Shown piece by piece: positions 19,409 through 28,624 of a stretch of DNA of 64,000 nt. This DNA comes from a bacterium (lineage in GTDB: Bacteria > Pseudomonadota > Alphaproteobacteria > Acetobacterales > Acetobacteraceae): contig JAMFRO010000016.1 in NCBI GenBank assembly GCA_026224825.1, positions 1-64,000 of the forward strand. The letters are read 5' to 3'. The notes beneath the pieces were generated by a model that was not told the origin of the DNA, did not search any database, and worked only from the letters and a program-made list of their open reading frames with translations. Each line of letters opens with the position of its first letter. Position 1 is the first letter of the stretch. Position numbers and translations under genes: made by a program.

Positions 19409-20552
19409 GGCGGGGCTCACTTGGTAGGTCGAGATAACGGCGGGCTGCCAGATTAAGCTGAATTTCCGCGGCACCGGAGGCGATACCGGCGGCGATGGCG
19501 CGCTGGTGATGCGCGATCTGCATCTGATCCTCACCCAGCAGGCCCTCGGGCATGAATTCGGTCATGAAATCATTTACGGCGTGGTCCGCCTGGATGATGG
19601 CCCAGCGCGCGAGATTGCCATAGGCATCCTGCGGCGCTTTGGTCGCGCGCTGATGCACCACGCGGTACACCATCAGCCGTGCAGCCTCGCATAAAGCCAA
19701 GGCCCGGCCTGCACGGTCGCGTACCACGGGGTTTTCGAAGCGTCCATCGGCTTTCAGTTTCTCGGCCGCGCGGTCCAGCATGCGGCGCGAGAATGCGTAG
19801 CGGGGAATGCCGATGCGTTCGTTTTGGAGGGCAAACGTGATGATTTCCCACGCCTGGCCTTCTTCGCCCAGCAGGTTTTCGGCCGGGACAAACACGTCCG
19901 TGAAAAACACCTCGTGAATATCGCCCTCGCCGATCAGTGCTGGTATTTGTTTCACCTGCACGCCGGGGCTGGTCATGTCGAGCAGCAAAATCACGATAGC
20001 GCCCTTGCCGGCGGAGGCGGTGCGCGCCAGCAGGAAGCAATGCGTGGCGAGGCCCGCGTAGGAGGTCCAGATTTTGGCGCCGTTGACGAGGTAGCCGCCT
20101 TCAACCTTGTCAGCCTTGGTGCGCAAGGATGCCAGATCGGACCCGGCGGAGGGCTCCGAAAACCCCTGGCACCAGATGACCGAGCCGGAAGCGATTTGCG
20201 GGAAATATTCCGCCTTCTGCGCCTCGTTGCCGTAGCGCATCAGCACCGGGCCAATCCAGTTGACGTTCATGTATTGCGGCCCGCGCGGTTCACCCGCCGC
20301 CCACAGCTCTTCGCCCATGAGGAACTGGTCCCAGACGGTCATGTCGTTACCGCCGTACTCCTTGGGCCAATGCGAGATCAGCAAACCTTCATCCGCAAGC
20401 TTTTTGCAGAAGATTTTGGAAAACGCGGTCTGCGCGTCCGAGCCCGGACCATGCACCGCGATATCATCCCAATCCGCCGGCAGCTCACGCTCCAGCAACG
20501 CGCGCACATTCTCGCGATGCGCCGTTTGTTCCGGACTCCAACCAAACTCCAT
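19398..20552 (-). CDS. Acyl-CoA dehydrogenase, large subunit type (pair B)
   Basis: A 384-aa acyl-CoA dehydrogenase. Motifs: ISHWPKEYGGNDMTVWDQFL, MNVNWIGPVLMRYG, WCQGFSEPSAGSDLASLRTK, VNGAKIWTSYAG, and a C-terminal ASGAAEIQLNLAARRYLDLP in place of GGTAEIQRNI. The ATG at 20552 lies 5 bp from the stop of the CoA ligase gene, so ligase, dehydrogenases and hydratase read as one operon. The substrate is unknown but should be the CoA ester made by the ligase. Confidence 0.9.
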   Translation of the reverse strand: MEFGWSPEQTAHRENVRALLERELPADWDDIAVHGPGSDAQTAFSKIFCKKLADEGLLISHWPKEYGGNDMTVWDQFLMGEELWAAGEPRGPQYMNVNWIGPVLMRYGNEAQKAEYFPQIASGSVIWCQGFSEPSAGSDLASLRTKADKVEGGYLVNGAKIWTSYAGLATHCFLLARTASAGKGAIVILLLDMTSPGVQVKQIPALIGEGDIHEVFFTDVFVPAENLLGEEGQAWEIITFALQNERIGIPRYAFSRRMLDRAAEKLKADGRFENPVVRDRAGRALALCEAARLMVYRVVHQRATKAPQDAYGNLARWAIIQADHAVNDFMTEFMPEGLLGEDQMQIAHHQRAIAAGIASGAAEIQLNLAARRYLDLPSEPRRGL

Positions 20553-20557
20553 AGGCT

Positions 20558-22180
20558 CTACTCCACCGCCGTCTCGAGAGACGGATCCAGCACCAGGTCA
20601 CGCAAACGATTTTTCAGCACTTTTCCGGCCGCATTGCGCGGCAATGAACCACGCAGCTCCACACGCTCGGGAATTTTGAATTTGGCGACATTCCGCGCGT
20701 TGAGAAACGCCGCGAGATCGGCCACGCCGGGACGCTCACCCGCCACCGGCACAATCACGGCACAGGCCAGCTCGCCGGTGCGCGCATCCGGCAGGCCGAC
20801 GATGGAGATTTCCGCAATCGCGGGGTGCAGGATCAGAATATCCTCCACCTCTTTCGGCGCGATATTCTCGCCGTTGCGGATGATGATGTCTTTCGCGCGC
20901 CCGGTGATGACGAGATATTCGCCGTCGATCAACCGTGCCAGATCGCCGGTGAGGAAATAGCCGTCGGCGTCAAATTTTCCATCCTCATCCTCGCGACGCA
21001 GATAGCCCAGCAGCATTTGAGGGCCGATGGCGAGAATCTCGCCTTCATCGGCTGTGCCTATGAGTTTGACCTTGCACAGCCCGGGTTTTCCGTCCGTTTC
21101 GGCGGCGTGGTCGATGTCGCCGCGCGCCATGGAGCCCGCCGTGATCATTGGCACTTCGGTACAACCAAACACGCGGCTGACGATGCAATTCTCGAACTGC
21201 GCGGCCGCCTCGCGGATGAGTGAAGCCGGCACCGAGGCTCCCCCGCAGATGAACACTTTCAGCTTCGGCAGGCGCGTACCAGCTTTCGTCGCGGCCGCAA
21301 GCAAAGCCTGCAGAAACGGTGTCGCACCCGCCATGTGTGTGCAGCCATGCGTGGTGAAGGCCGTTACCGCCGCATCGGGCTCCCAGGCTTCCTGCAGCAC
21401 CACTTTCGTGCCTGCCAGAAACGGCAGTTCGAAGGCGTAGATCGAGCCGCCGATATGGCTGATGGGCGAGGGCACGAAGAAACTATCGCCGGCTTCGACA
21501 TGCCAGTAGCGATGGATCTGCGTTACAGCAGCGGAAATCGTGTTGTGGCTGTGCAGCACGCCTTTGGCGCGGCCGGAGGTGCCGGAGGTGTACATCACCA
21601 TTTTTACGGAATCGGGATCGACCTTGGGGAGTGCCACTTCATGGTGTTCGGCCAGCAGTGCGGCGAACGCCGTGGCCCCGCGCGCGGCACCGCGCAGCAC
21701 GACAACTTCAACAGGGTTGGCGAGCTTGCCGTTCACATCCTGCATCATCGCAACATAGTCGAATTTGCGGAAAACTTCCGGCACGAAAATAATTTTGCTC
21801 CGGCAATCGTCGAGGGTAAAAATCACCTCGTTATTGCGGTAGTTCGGCAGGATCAGATTAGCCACCAGCCCGGCAAAAGTCGCGGCCAGATAGATGATGG
21901 TTGCCTCATGCCAGTTGGGCAGCATCAGCGAAATCACATCGCCCGGCTGCAACCCGCGCGCGACAAAATTGCGTGCCAGCGCCTGCGCCTCTACCACCAG
22001 CTCGGCCACGGTCAGGCTGCGCTGTTCGTCCACCACGATCACCCGGCCGGGCTCGCGGGCCAGCGCGCGCAACGCCATGTCGGCGGAGGTCTCATCGGGC
22101 CAGCTACCATCGGCGCGGGCCTGGGCCGCCAGCGCATCGTTTGCGCGTACGGACCAGCCTGCGATTATCCGCCGCTCCAT
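20558..22180 (-). CDS. AMP-forming acyl-CoA synthetase (cyclohexanecarboxylate/fatty-acid CoA ligase type)
   Basis: A 540-aa ANL-superfamily ligase that activates a carboxylic acid to its CoA thioester. It has the P-loop MYTSGTSGRAKGVLHSH, the adenylate motif VFGCTEVPM, the hinge region YFLTGDLARLIDGEYLVITGR, and the catalytic C-terminal lysine in LPRNAAGKVLKNRL. Its ATG overlaps the upstream SDR stop by one base (TGATG), indicating translational coupling. It is probably the entry enzyme of the dehydrogenase/hydratase operon downstream. Confidence 0.9.
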   Translation of the reverse strand: MERRIIAGWSVRANDALAAQARADGSWPDETSADMALRALAREPGRVIVVDEQRSLTVAELVVEAQALARNFVARGLQPGDVISLMLPNWHEATIIYLAATFAGLVANLILPNYRNNEVIFTLDDCRSKIIFVPEVFRKFDYVAMMQDVNGKLANPVEVVVLRGAARGATAFAALLAEHHEVALPKVDPDSVKMVMYTSGTSGRAKGVLHSHNTISAAVTQIHRYWHVEAGDSFFVPSPISHIGGSIYAFELPFLAGTKVVLQEAWEPDAAVTAFTTHGCTHMAGATPFLQALLAAATKAGTRLPKLKVFICGGASVPASLIREAAAQFENCIVSRVFGCTEVPMITAGSMARGDIDHAAETDGKPGLCKVKLIGTADEGEILAIGPQMLLGYLRREDEDGKFDADGYFLTGDLARLIDGEYLVITGRAKDIIIRNGENIAPKEVEDILILHPAIAEISIVGLPDARTGELACAVIVPVAGERPGVADLAAFLNARNVAKFKIPERVELRGSLPRNAAGKVLKNRLRDLVLDPSLETAVE

Positions 22181-22965
22181 CAGGGGGTGGTCCCCACGGG
22201 CACGGCCGTCACCGCCTCATCGGATAAAAACTTGGTCGAGCTCCAGCCGCCATCCACCACCAGAACCTGGCCGGTGATGAACTTCGCCTTGTCCGACAGC
22301 AGGAAGGCAATGGCCTCGGCCGCATCGCCTGCCGTGCCGGTACGCGCCAGCGGCGTCATGTCGAAATTCATGCGTTTGAAGCGCGGGGTTTCCCAGGCGT
22401 ATTCGGTCATCGGCGTTTCCAGCACGCCGGGTGCGACCACATTGGTGCGGATGTTCCGCCGCCCGTATTGGGCCGCCATGTGCAGGCTCATGCCCACCAG
22501 CCCGGCCTTGGCAGCGGAATACATGCCGCCGCGCAACCCGCCGATGACGGCGAAGGTGGAGGCCACATTCACGATGGCGCCGCCATCTTCCATGGCATTC
22601 AGCGCCTCGCGGCAGAAGCGGAAGGGGGCGCGGAGCAGCACGCCCCAGACCTGGTCCAACAGCTCATCGGTGGTTTCATGCACCGGGGAAGGTTTGCCGA
22701 AACCGGCATTGTTCACCAGATAATCCAGCCGGCCGAATTCGGATTTGGCCAGCGCCACAACGCTCGCCGGCGCCTCATCGGAGGTCACATCCACCGCGGC
22801 GATGGCCACCGGCACGATGTCCTTCAGCTCCTCACGCAAAGCCTCCAGCGGCTCCCGGCGGCGCCCAACGGCCACAATGGCGACATTCTGCGCCGCAAGA
22901 GCATGAGCAGTGGCATGCCCAACACCCGAACCAGCACCGGTAACAATCGCGACCTTCCTAGTGAT
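22180..22965 (-). CDS. SDR-family oxidoreductase with apparent non-canonical (ATC) start
   Basis: Short-chain dehydrogenase, 261 aa if started at 22965. The N-terminus RKVAIVTGAGSGVGHATAHA carries the TGxxxGxG cofactor motif. NNAGFGKPS, the active-site Tyr/Lys in YSAAKAG and the C-terminal VDGGW follow. No ATG, GTG or TTG occurs in frame between the upstream stop (22984-22986) and GTG at 22875, and that GTG would delete the cofactor motif. An AGGAGA sequence sits 6-7 bases before an ATC at 22963-22965. Either ATC initiates weakly or the start codon has been lost. It is the first gene of the operon. Confidence 0.8.
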   Translation of the reverse strand: MTRKVAIVTGAGSGVGHATAHALAAQNVAIVAVGRRREPLEALREELKDIVPVAIAAVDVTSDEAPASVVALAKSEFGRLDYLVNNAGFGKPSPVHETTDELLDQVWGVLLRAPFRFCREALNAMEDGGAIVNVASTFAVIGGLRGGMYSAAKAGLVGMSLHMAAQYGRRNIRTNVVAPGVLETPMTEYAWETPRFKRMNFDMTPLARTGTAGDAAEAIAFLLSDKAKFITGQVLVVDGGWSSTKFLSDEAVTAVPVGTTP

Positions 22966-23054
22966 GGGAACTCTCCTAAAGCTCTATGATTTGCCCGTGT
23001 ATATGTCACCCCGTCCCCATAAGGCAAACCCGCTCGCGTGGGGTGGTTTTAAGG

Positions 23055-23303
23055 AAAAAGGTTGGGGCTCCGCCCCTGACCCCGCTGGGGCCGTCGTGCG
23101 CAGCACGCCTTCGGCGTGACGGCCCCAGACCCCCATTAGCTTTTAAGACTTAAAAAAGAGGCCTGCCACCTAACTGTTTCAAACAGCATGGAGGCAGGCC
23201 TCTTTTTTAAGTCTTAAGTTACGGGATCCAAGGGCCTTTCGGCCCTTGGCGGGTCGTCACGCCGGAGGCGTGCTTCGCGAGACGGCAGAGCCCTGGCCTT
23301 TTT
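23055..23303. repeat. Composite gene-end palindromic element, copy 4
   Basis: Lies between the MaoC-like gene's stop and the SDR gene's 5' region. Left module: AAAAAGG, GGGGCTCCGCCCC hairpin, CTGGGGCCGTCGTGCG...CGGCCCCAG. Centre: perfect 23-nt arms at 23145-23167 and 23193-23215 with the CTGTTTCAAACAG loop shared with copies 3 and 7. Right module: GGATCC, CAAGGGCC/GGCCCTTG, CACGCC/GGCGTG, GAGCCCTGGCC and a T run. It probably terminates the 26-23.3 kb minus-strand transcript. Confidence 0.88.
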
Positions 23304-23319
23304 CCCTAAAACACTCGCC

Positions 23320-24471
23320 TCAGCCCCGCGAGGGGAGTTGTGCGATGGCGACGCCGGTGGCGGAGGTTTCGTCGTTGTAGGTGCGGGCTTTCTGGGTGAT
23401 TTCGACGTAGTGTTTGCCGTTTTCCACGAATTTGCGGGTCACGGCACCGTCGACGAACACCACATCGCCGGCCGGGTTATGGCGGCGGATCTGGCTCTTG
23501 GCCTTGTGCAGGAAGCCGGCATCGCCGATCCAGTTGGTGATGTGGTGGGTCAGCCAACTGCAGCGCTCGGGGCCGTAATCATAGGCGCCGGGGGTGCCGA
23601 CCATCAGGGCAAATTCCTCGTCCCAATGCACGCGCTCCGGGCAATCCGGGATGCCGAACTTGTTCTTGATGCCGAGGCCCGGGTGCTTGTCGAACATCTG
23701 GAAGGCGATCTTGTTGGTGCGGATGTAGAGCCCGCCCCAGCCTTGCGCGTAGCCGATGAAGCCGGTGACCGTCATCGGCCCCTTCACCATCGTCGGCAGC
23801 TCTTCGCCCACCGTCACATCTTCCCAGTAGCGCGGGGTCGCACCACGCACTTCCTCGGCACGGTAGTAGTCGTAAATCTTCTGCAGCTCTTCCTCGGAAT
23901 ACTCCTTCACGCCGCGCTCGCGGGTCTCGGTGTATTTGGTGCCGACTTCACGGGCATGGTCGCGGTCGGTACGGAAGCACCAGCTATCGGCTTCGGCGAC
24001 GAGATCGCCGTGCTGGTTGAAGAATTTGACGGTGTAGATCTGCTGGAAGGAGCGGCCGGCGAAGCGGGTCTGGTGCTCGATGAGATCTTTCAGGCTGGCT
24101 TCCGTGCTGATGGTGTCGTTGCGCAGCACCGGCTTGTGCCAGGTCCAATCCGCACCGGCCCACATGGCATGCGTGCCGGCCAGGCCGCCGACATAGCCGG
24201 AGATGATGCGGCTGGTGGAGAACAAAAAGCTCGGCAGGGCCACGATGGAACCATACTGGCTCTTCTCGGCATAGGCCGGGTCGCACCACAGGGGGTTATC
24301 ATCGCCAATGCCATGCGCGTAATGGCGGATGCCGTCGCGCGTGGCTTCATAGTTCCACGGCTCCACGGTGTCCGTTATGGGTACGCCGATGCGGGCGCGC
24401 AGATCGTCCAGCGCCTTCTCGGTGATTTTGGGAAAATGTCTATTCGCCGGTGCGGCGGCTTCACTGCTCAT
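23320..24471 (-). CDS. MaoC-family double-hotdog acyl-CoA hydratase-like protein
   Basis: A 383-aa protein with two hotdog domains. The N-terminal FAS1-type domain covers about residues 15-165 (YAHGIGDDNPLWCDPAYAEKS carries a hydratase-motif-like D/N...P segment). A C-terminal MaoC-like domain runs from about residue 210. Such proteins hydrate enoyl-CoA thioesters, often with bulky or branched chains. The ATG at 24471 overlaps the CoA-ligase stop by one base (TAATG), so the ligase and this hydratase are translated together. Confidence 0.85.
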   Translation of the reverse strand: MSSEAAAPANRHFPKITEKALDDLRARIGVPITDTVEPWNYEATRDGIRHYAHGIGDDNPLWCDPAYAEKSQYGSIVALPSFLFSTSRIISGYVGGLAGTHAMWAGADWTWHKPVLRNDTISTEASLKDLIEHQTRFAGRSFQQIYTVKFFNQHGDLVAEADSWCFRTDRDHAREVGTKYTETRERGVKEYSEEELQKIYDYYRAEEVRGATPRYWEDVTVGEELPTMVKGPMTVTGFIGYAQGWGGLYIRTNKIAFQMFDKHPGLGIKNKFGIPDCPERVHWDEEFALMVGTPGAYDYGPERCSWLTHHITNWIGDAGFLHKAKSQIRRHNPAGDVVFVDGAVTRKFVENGKHYVEITQKARTYNDETSATGVAIAQLPSRG

Positions 24472-26036
24472 TATGCGGTCCTCTCAGAAATCTTTTTGGC
24501 CTCAAGGTCTCTCAACGCTTTGCGGTTGATCTTCCCGGCCGGGGTTTTGATGAGTTGGTCTACGAATTCGACGATACGCGGGTATTCATGGGCGCTGAGC
24601 TGGTGGCGGGTGAACTCCTGCAGCTCTTTGATATGCGCCTCGTCTCTGTTCCCGCCTTTTGTAACGATGAAGGCTTTTACGGCAAGGCCACGCAACCCGT
24701 CCGGCACGCCGATGACGGCGACTTCCGCCACGGTTGCATGGCGTAAAAGGGTCTGCTCTATTTCAACCGGGCTGATGGTCCAACCGGCCGAGATGATCAC
24801 GTCATCGGCGCGGCCGCCATGGTAGAAATAGCCATCCGCATCGGTCCAGCCAAGATCTTTCGTGGCCAGCCATTCGCCTTTGCGCAACAGCATGATCTCG
24901 CCCTTCACATCCGGCGGGCACACAGTACCATCCGGCGCGCGGACCTCGATCTTCATGCCGGGCACAGGCTTGCCGAGCGAGCCGTCCTTCACCTTGAAAT
25001 CTTCGGCGCCGGGATAGTTCACCAGAATCACGCCGATCTCGGTGGTGCCGTACATGCTGCATACGGATTGCTTGAACAGGGCTTGCGTGTAGTTCAGCGT
25101 ATCGGGGTCGATCGGCTCGCCGGTGTAGGACATTTTCTGCATCGAGAATTCGAACTGCTCGGCCACGCCGCTGTTGCGGATCATGCGATAATGCGTGGAG
25201 GCGGCTGAGAGATTCGTGATCTTCAGCGTGGACAGCGCCTCGGTAAACACCTTCGCATCAAATTTTCCGGCGAAGGAGCCCGTGGTGACGCCAAGTGCGA
25301 GCGGCGCCAGCGTGCCGTGCCACAGGCCATGACCCCAGGCAGGCGAAGAGGGGCAGAAAAACGCATCACCTGGGCGTATGCCGGTGCCGTATAAAGCAGC
25401 GGTGGTCAGCACCACCACGGCACGGTGCTGGTGTTTTACCGCCGCCGGCAAATCGCGCGTGGTGCCCGAGGTGTATTGGAACACGGCAAGGTCGGCGGCA
25501 CTCGTATTGGTCTCGAAAATGGTTGGAAATTGCGCAATCGCCGCCATCATATCCGTATCGAGCACGATCTTATCCGCCGCGATGGCTTCCTGCGCGACGG
25601 GGAATTTTTCCTCGTTCACAATCAACAGCGACGGGTTGCAATCACCCACCCGCAATTTCAGCCCATCCGGCCCGAACAAAGTGAACATCGGCACGGAAAT
25701 GGCGCCGCATTTCAGCGCGCCGAACAGGCTGATGTAAAACGCCTTGGAAGGCTCCAGCATGAAGGCAACCCGGTCGCCCTTCTTCACGCCCCGCGCCACA
25801 AGCCAATGCGCCAGACGGTTGGACTGCTCCGAAATCTCGCGGAACGTCACCGCCTCAATGCCACCCGCGCGCACGATATTCACGGCAATCCGCGCCGGGT
25901 CGGCGGCCCAACGGTCAATGCATTCATGCCCGATGTTGAAGTGCTCCGGCGTACCGTCGAACATCTCCCACAGCTTTGCCGTGGAGTATTCCGCCTGAGC
26001 ATCCGCAAACGCCGTGTACTCGGAAAGCTTCGCCAT
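24471..26036 (-). CDS. AMP-dependent CoA ligase with variant P-loop
   Basis: A 521-aa ANL-superfamily ligase. The P-loop reads FQYTSGTTRDLPAAVKH, lacking the G-x-PKG of most members; a similar TSGTTR-x-LP-x-AVKH variant is known in some benzoate/acetate-type ligases. The adenylate motif is MYGTTEIG, the hinge GYFYHGGRADDVI, and the catalytic lysine LIKTPAGKINRKALRDL. The ATG at 26036 (MAKLSEYTAF) is chosen over upstream in-frame starts that lack supporting signals. It is likely to activate an aromatic or cyclic acid. It is coupled to the hotdog hydratase. Confidence 0.88.
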   Translation of the reverse strand: MAKLSEYTAFADAQAEYSTAKLWEMFDGTPEHFNIGHECIDRWAADPARIAVNIVRAGGIEAVTFREISEQSNRLAHWLVARGVKKGDRVAFMLEPSKAFYISLFGALKCGAISVPMFTLFGPDGLKLRVGDCNPSLLIVNEEKFPVAQEAIAADKIVLDTDMMAAIAQFPTIFETNTSAADLAVFQYTSGTTRDLPAAVKHQHRAVVVLTTAALYGTGIRPGDAFFCPSSPAWGHGLWHGTLAPLALGVTTGSFAGKFDAKVFTEALSTLKITNLSAASTHYRMIRNSGVAEQFEFSMQKMSYTGEPIDPDTLNYTQALFKQSVCSMYGTTEIGVILVNYPGAEDFKVKDGSLGKPVPGMKIEVRAPDGTVCPPDVKGEIMLLRKGEWLATKDLGWTDADGYFYHGGRADDVIISAGWTISPVEIEQTLLRHATVAEVAVIGVPDGLRGLAVKAFIVTKGGNRDEAHIKELQEFTRHQLSAHEYPRIVEFVDQLIKTPAGKINRKALRDLEAKKISERTA

Positions 26037-26147
26037 GAAGTGGTTTTGCCTTGTTGGTTGCCACGCTTGGTTGCCATGCTTGGTCAATGGACGGTGGCTG
26101 TATCGCACCGGCCCCACGGCATTGTCAATGCACAACAGGCATTGTGC

Positions 26148-26198
26148 CAGCGGAATAAGGAAGGCCAGGGCAGAGCCCTGGCCTTTTCCTTACCGCTG
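26148..26198. terminator. Minimal gene-end hairpin (outer module only), with mirrored gene end
   Basis: A perfect hairpin AAGGCCAGGGC/GCCCTGGCCTT (26161-26171 and 26175-26185, loop AGA). It matches the outermost stem of the composite elements but lacks all interior modules. It sits right after the stop of the carboxymuconolactone-decarboxylase-like gene (minus strand). CAGCGG..TAAGGA from that gene's end appears inverted on the other side at 26148-26160. It probably acts as an intrinsic terminator. Confidence 0.75.
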
Positions 26199-26804
26199 CC
26201 GCAAGCCCTGGTAGCCTTGCGGCAACACCACGCGCAGGGAGTTTTGCAGGTAGGCTACGCCCAGGTATTGGCCGACCAGGATGGGTAGTTCCATGAGTTG
26301 GCGTTCGTCATAGGTTTGGGCCAGGGTTGACCAGGTTTGGTCGGAGATCATGGCATCGCCCAGGAGTTCCTCGACCGCGCGCAGCACGGCCCGGTCGTGC
26401 GGGCGCCAGCCTGGGGCGGTGGAGCCGATGACCACCCATTCGATCTCTTCCGCCGTTATGCCCGCCAGCCGTTTGCCCAGCTCGACATGCCCGCCCCATT
26501 CGAACGGCGCCTGGCATAGCCAGCCGGTGCGCAGAATCGCCAGCTCGCGGTCACGCGCCGGCAGCAAACCGTCCATCACCGCCACGGCAAGCTGTGTATG
26601 GGCGCGGAGCAATGTGGGGTGGCGCAGCACCGTGGCCAGCCATTCGGACACCTCCTCGGTCATGCCCTCAAGACCCGCCGCCCGGTCTATCTGCTGCTTC
26701 AGCGCCAGCACATCCGGCGTGAATTCCGCCGGGGTCATGGGCGCGATGCGCGGCGGATGGCCCAGAATCAGGGCCTCCCGCGCCGCGACTGCATCACCGC
26801 ACAC
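26190..26804 (-). CDS. Carboxymuconolactone decarboxylase-like (AhpD-fold) protein, paralogue 1
   Basis: A 204-aa all-helical CMD/AhpD-fold protein. Residues about 85-110 hold the family's central region (DRELAILRTGWLCQAPFEWGGH), but the two-cysteine CxxC redox motif of AhpD is absent (single Cys). It is therefore more like the decarboxylase branch than a peroxidase. It starts with GTG at 26804, adjoining the stop of the SMP-30-type gene; an internal ATG at 26738 is the alternative. It is about half identical to the second paralogue at 28625-29281, on the other side of the SMP-30-type gene. Confidence 0.83.
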   Translation of the reverse strand: MCGDAVAAREALILGHPPRIAPMTPAEFTPDVLALKQQIDRAAGLEGMTEEVSEWLATVLRHPTLLRAHTQLAVAVMDGLLPARDRELAILRTGWLCQAPFEWGGHVELGKRLAGITAEEIEWVVIGSTAPGWRPHDRAVLRAVEELLGDAMISDQTWSTLAQTYDERQLMELPILVGQYLGVAYLQNSLRVVLPQGYQGLRQR

Positions 26805-28400
26805 TTACAGCGGCCGCAGCGCCAGCACGCAGCCTTCCGCATCGGCAGAGAGATAGAGTGTGCCATCCGCCCCGGCGGCGATGCCGGCGAACGGTCCCAT
26901 GGGGCCGGAGAGCGGCACGATGGCGCCCAGCGGCTTGGCGGTAACCCCCGGCGGGGCGCCCACCGGCAGATTGGCGGCGATGATGCTGCGGCTGCGGCTC
27001 GTCACATCGTATTCGATGAGCTGCTTGGCCAAGGCATCGACGATGTAGAGTTTCGAGCCGCGGAGCAAAATCCCCTGCGGGTTCCGCAACCCATCCACAA
27101 CGGTCTCGGCCTTGCCGCCCACGAGTTTCACCACCCGCCCGCCATGGCATTCCGCCACATAAACCACGCCCTCCGGCGATACGGCCACGCCCATCGGCTC
27201 GCGCAAGCCGGTGGCCAGCACCTCAACCTCGCCGGACTTCACGGAAAGCACACGCCCCGCCCCGGCCTCGGCAAACACAGCGGCACCGCCGGGAGCAAGG
27301 TCGATCCCATACAGGCGGTCGTAGCCCTCGGCCAAAACCTCACTCGCCTGCTCGGCCGGGTTCCAGCGCGCGACATTGCCGTTCGCTGTCGTCACGGTAA
27401 ATTCGCCAGGCCCGGAGGCGACCACGCCGCGCACATAGCCGGGGCTGCCAGGGGTGAACAGCATGCCCAGGAGCTTCAACACGCCACCAGGCACGAGGGA
27501 ATAGGTGAAAGACCCATCCGCCACGAACAGCACGCCATCCTCGCCCACGGCCAGGCCGAGCGGCCAGTTCAGCCCGCCGGAGATCACCGCGCGCGTCTTG
27601 CCGCCGCCAAACAACTCATAAATTTCGCCCGGAATGCTGGAGACAAAAATCCGGTCCCCCACAAAACTCACATTATCCAGCCCCGGATAAAGATCCGCCA
27701 GCACCTCGCGCTCGCCGGTGCGCGGGTCTATCCGCAGCACCTGGCCGCTATGCACCTGGGTGGAGACGATCCGCCCCTTGGAGTCGAATTTCACCGAATC
27801 CGGCACGCCCAGATCCTTGGCCACCACCTCGGGCTCGCCGCCCTCCAGGCTCACGCGCCAGATCTCATTGCGGCCCATCACCGGGAAATACAATTTGCCG
27901 TCGGGCCCGACATCGAAGGCATTGGGCGTCGGCACATTATCCAGGATCACCCGTGGCGCGCCGCCATTGAGGTCGAGCTGCATGATGCGGGCACCCTCGC
28001 GCAACTCGCCCGCGATGAGCATGCCGTTGTGAAAGGTGATGGGGTTGGCATTGGGCACATCGCCATACACCACGCGCGTGGCCCCGTTCGGGGCGAGCAT
28101 ACTCACCCGGCCCTCGGTAATCTCGGTGGCGTAGAGGTTGCCAGTGTCGTCGAACACCAGATCATCCGGTGCGACGATGCCCCCGCCCATTGGGCTGATT
28201 GTCTCCACCGCCCCGGTTTCCGGGTCCACGGCGCTGATCTGGCTGCCCGAAACCTGGGCCACGTACAGCCTGCCATCCTTGCCCGTGCGCAAGCCATTGG
28301 CGCCATACAGCCGGCTCAGCGGTGTAATCCGCTCCAGCCTCCAGCCCTCGGCCAGGCCCGGCGGTTGCTCGGCAATATAGCGCCCAAATTGCATTGTCAT
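26805..28400 (-). CDS. SMP-30/gluconolactonase/NHL-type beta-propeller protein, double length
   Basis: A 531-aa protein made of repeated NHL/SMP-30-like blades (GLRTGKDGRLYVAQVSG, NAFDVGPDGKLYFPVMG, GLAVGEDGVLFVADGSF, GVAVSPEGVVYVAECHG, GIAAGADGTLYLSADAE). The length suggests two six-bladed propellers in one chain, against about 300 aa for single SMP-30 proteins. No signal peptide is visible. Such proteins hydrolyse lactones, but the substrate is unknown. The ATG at 28400 follows GGGGAGGAGCGAAAAA. It is flanked by two paralogous CMD genes, suggesting a shared lactone step. Confidence 0.83.
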   Translation of the reverse strand: MTMQFGRYIAEQPPGLAEGWRLERITPLSRLYGANGLRTGKDGRLYVAQVSGSQISAVDPETGAVETISPMGGGIVAPDDLVFDDTGNLYATEITEGRVSMLAPNGATRVVYGDVPNANPITFHNGMLIAGELREGARIMQLDLNGGAPRVILDNVPTPNAFDVGPDGKLYFPVMGRNEIWRVSLEGGEPEVVAKDLGVPDSVKFDSKGRIVSTQVHSGQVLRIDPRTGEREVLADLYPGLDNVSFVGDRIFVSSIPGEIYELFGGGKTRAVISGGLNWPLGLAVGEDGVLFVADGSFTYSLVPGGVLKLLGMLFTPGSPGYVRGVVASGPGEFTVTTANGNVARWNPAEQASEVLAEGYDRLYGIDLAPGGAAVFAEAGAGRVLSVKSGEVEVLATGLREPMGVAVSPEGVVYVAECHGGRVVKLVGGKAETVVDGLRNPQGILLRGSKLYIVDALAKQLIEYDVTSRSRSIIAANLPVGAPPGVTAKPLGAIVPLSGPMGPFAGIAAGADGTLYLSADAEGCVLALRPL

Positions 28401-28624
28401 TTTTTCGCTCCTCCCCTTGCAGCACCGCTTTACGCCTGGCTTGCATCATTGCTGCGTAACCGTAGCGAGCCCGCCCCGCCAGCGTCAACCGCTTGACCGG
28501 GCGATGCTGACTACTTTATTAGCAGCGCCACGCGGCCATTGCCTGAGGCAGTGTTTTTGCCTATCCGCTCATGCGATTTAAAGAGTGGCAATTCGCAAAG
28601 TGCCGGATAACCAGGGGAGCGCCC

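Noticed and set aside
26598-28496. Long plus-strand open frame opposite the SMP-30-type gene
   Set aside because: No recognisable motif; it lies over clear beta-propeller repeats on the minus strand.
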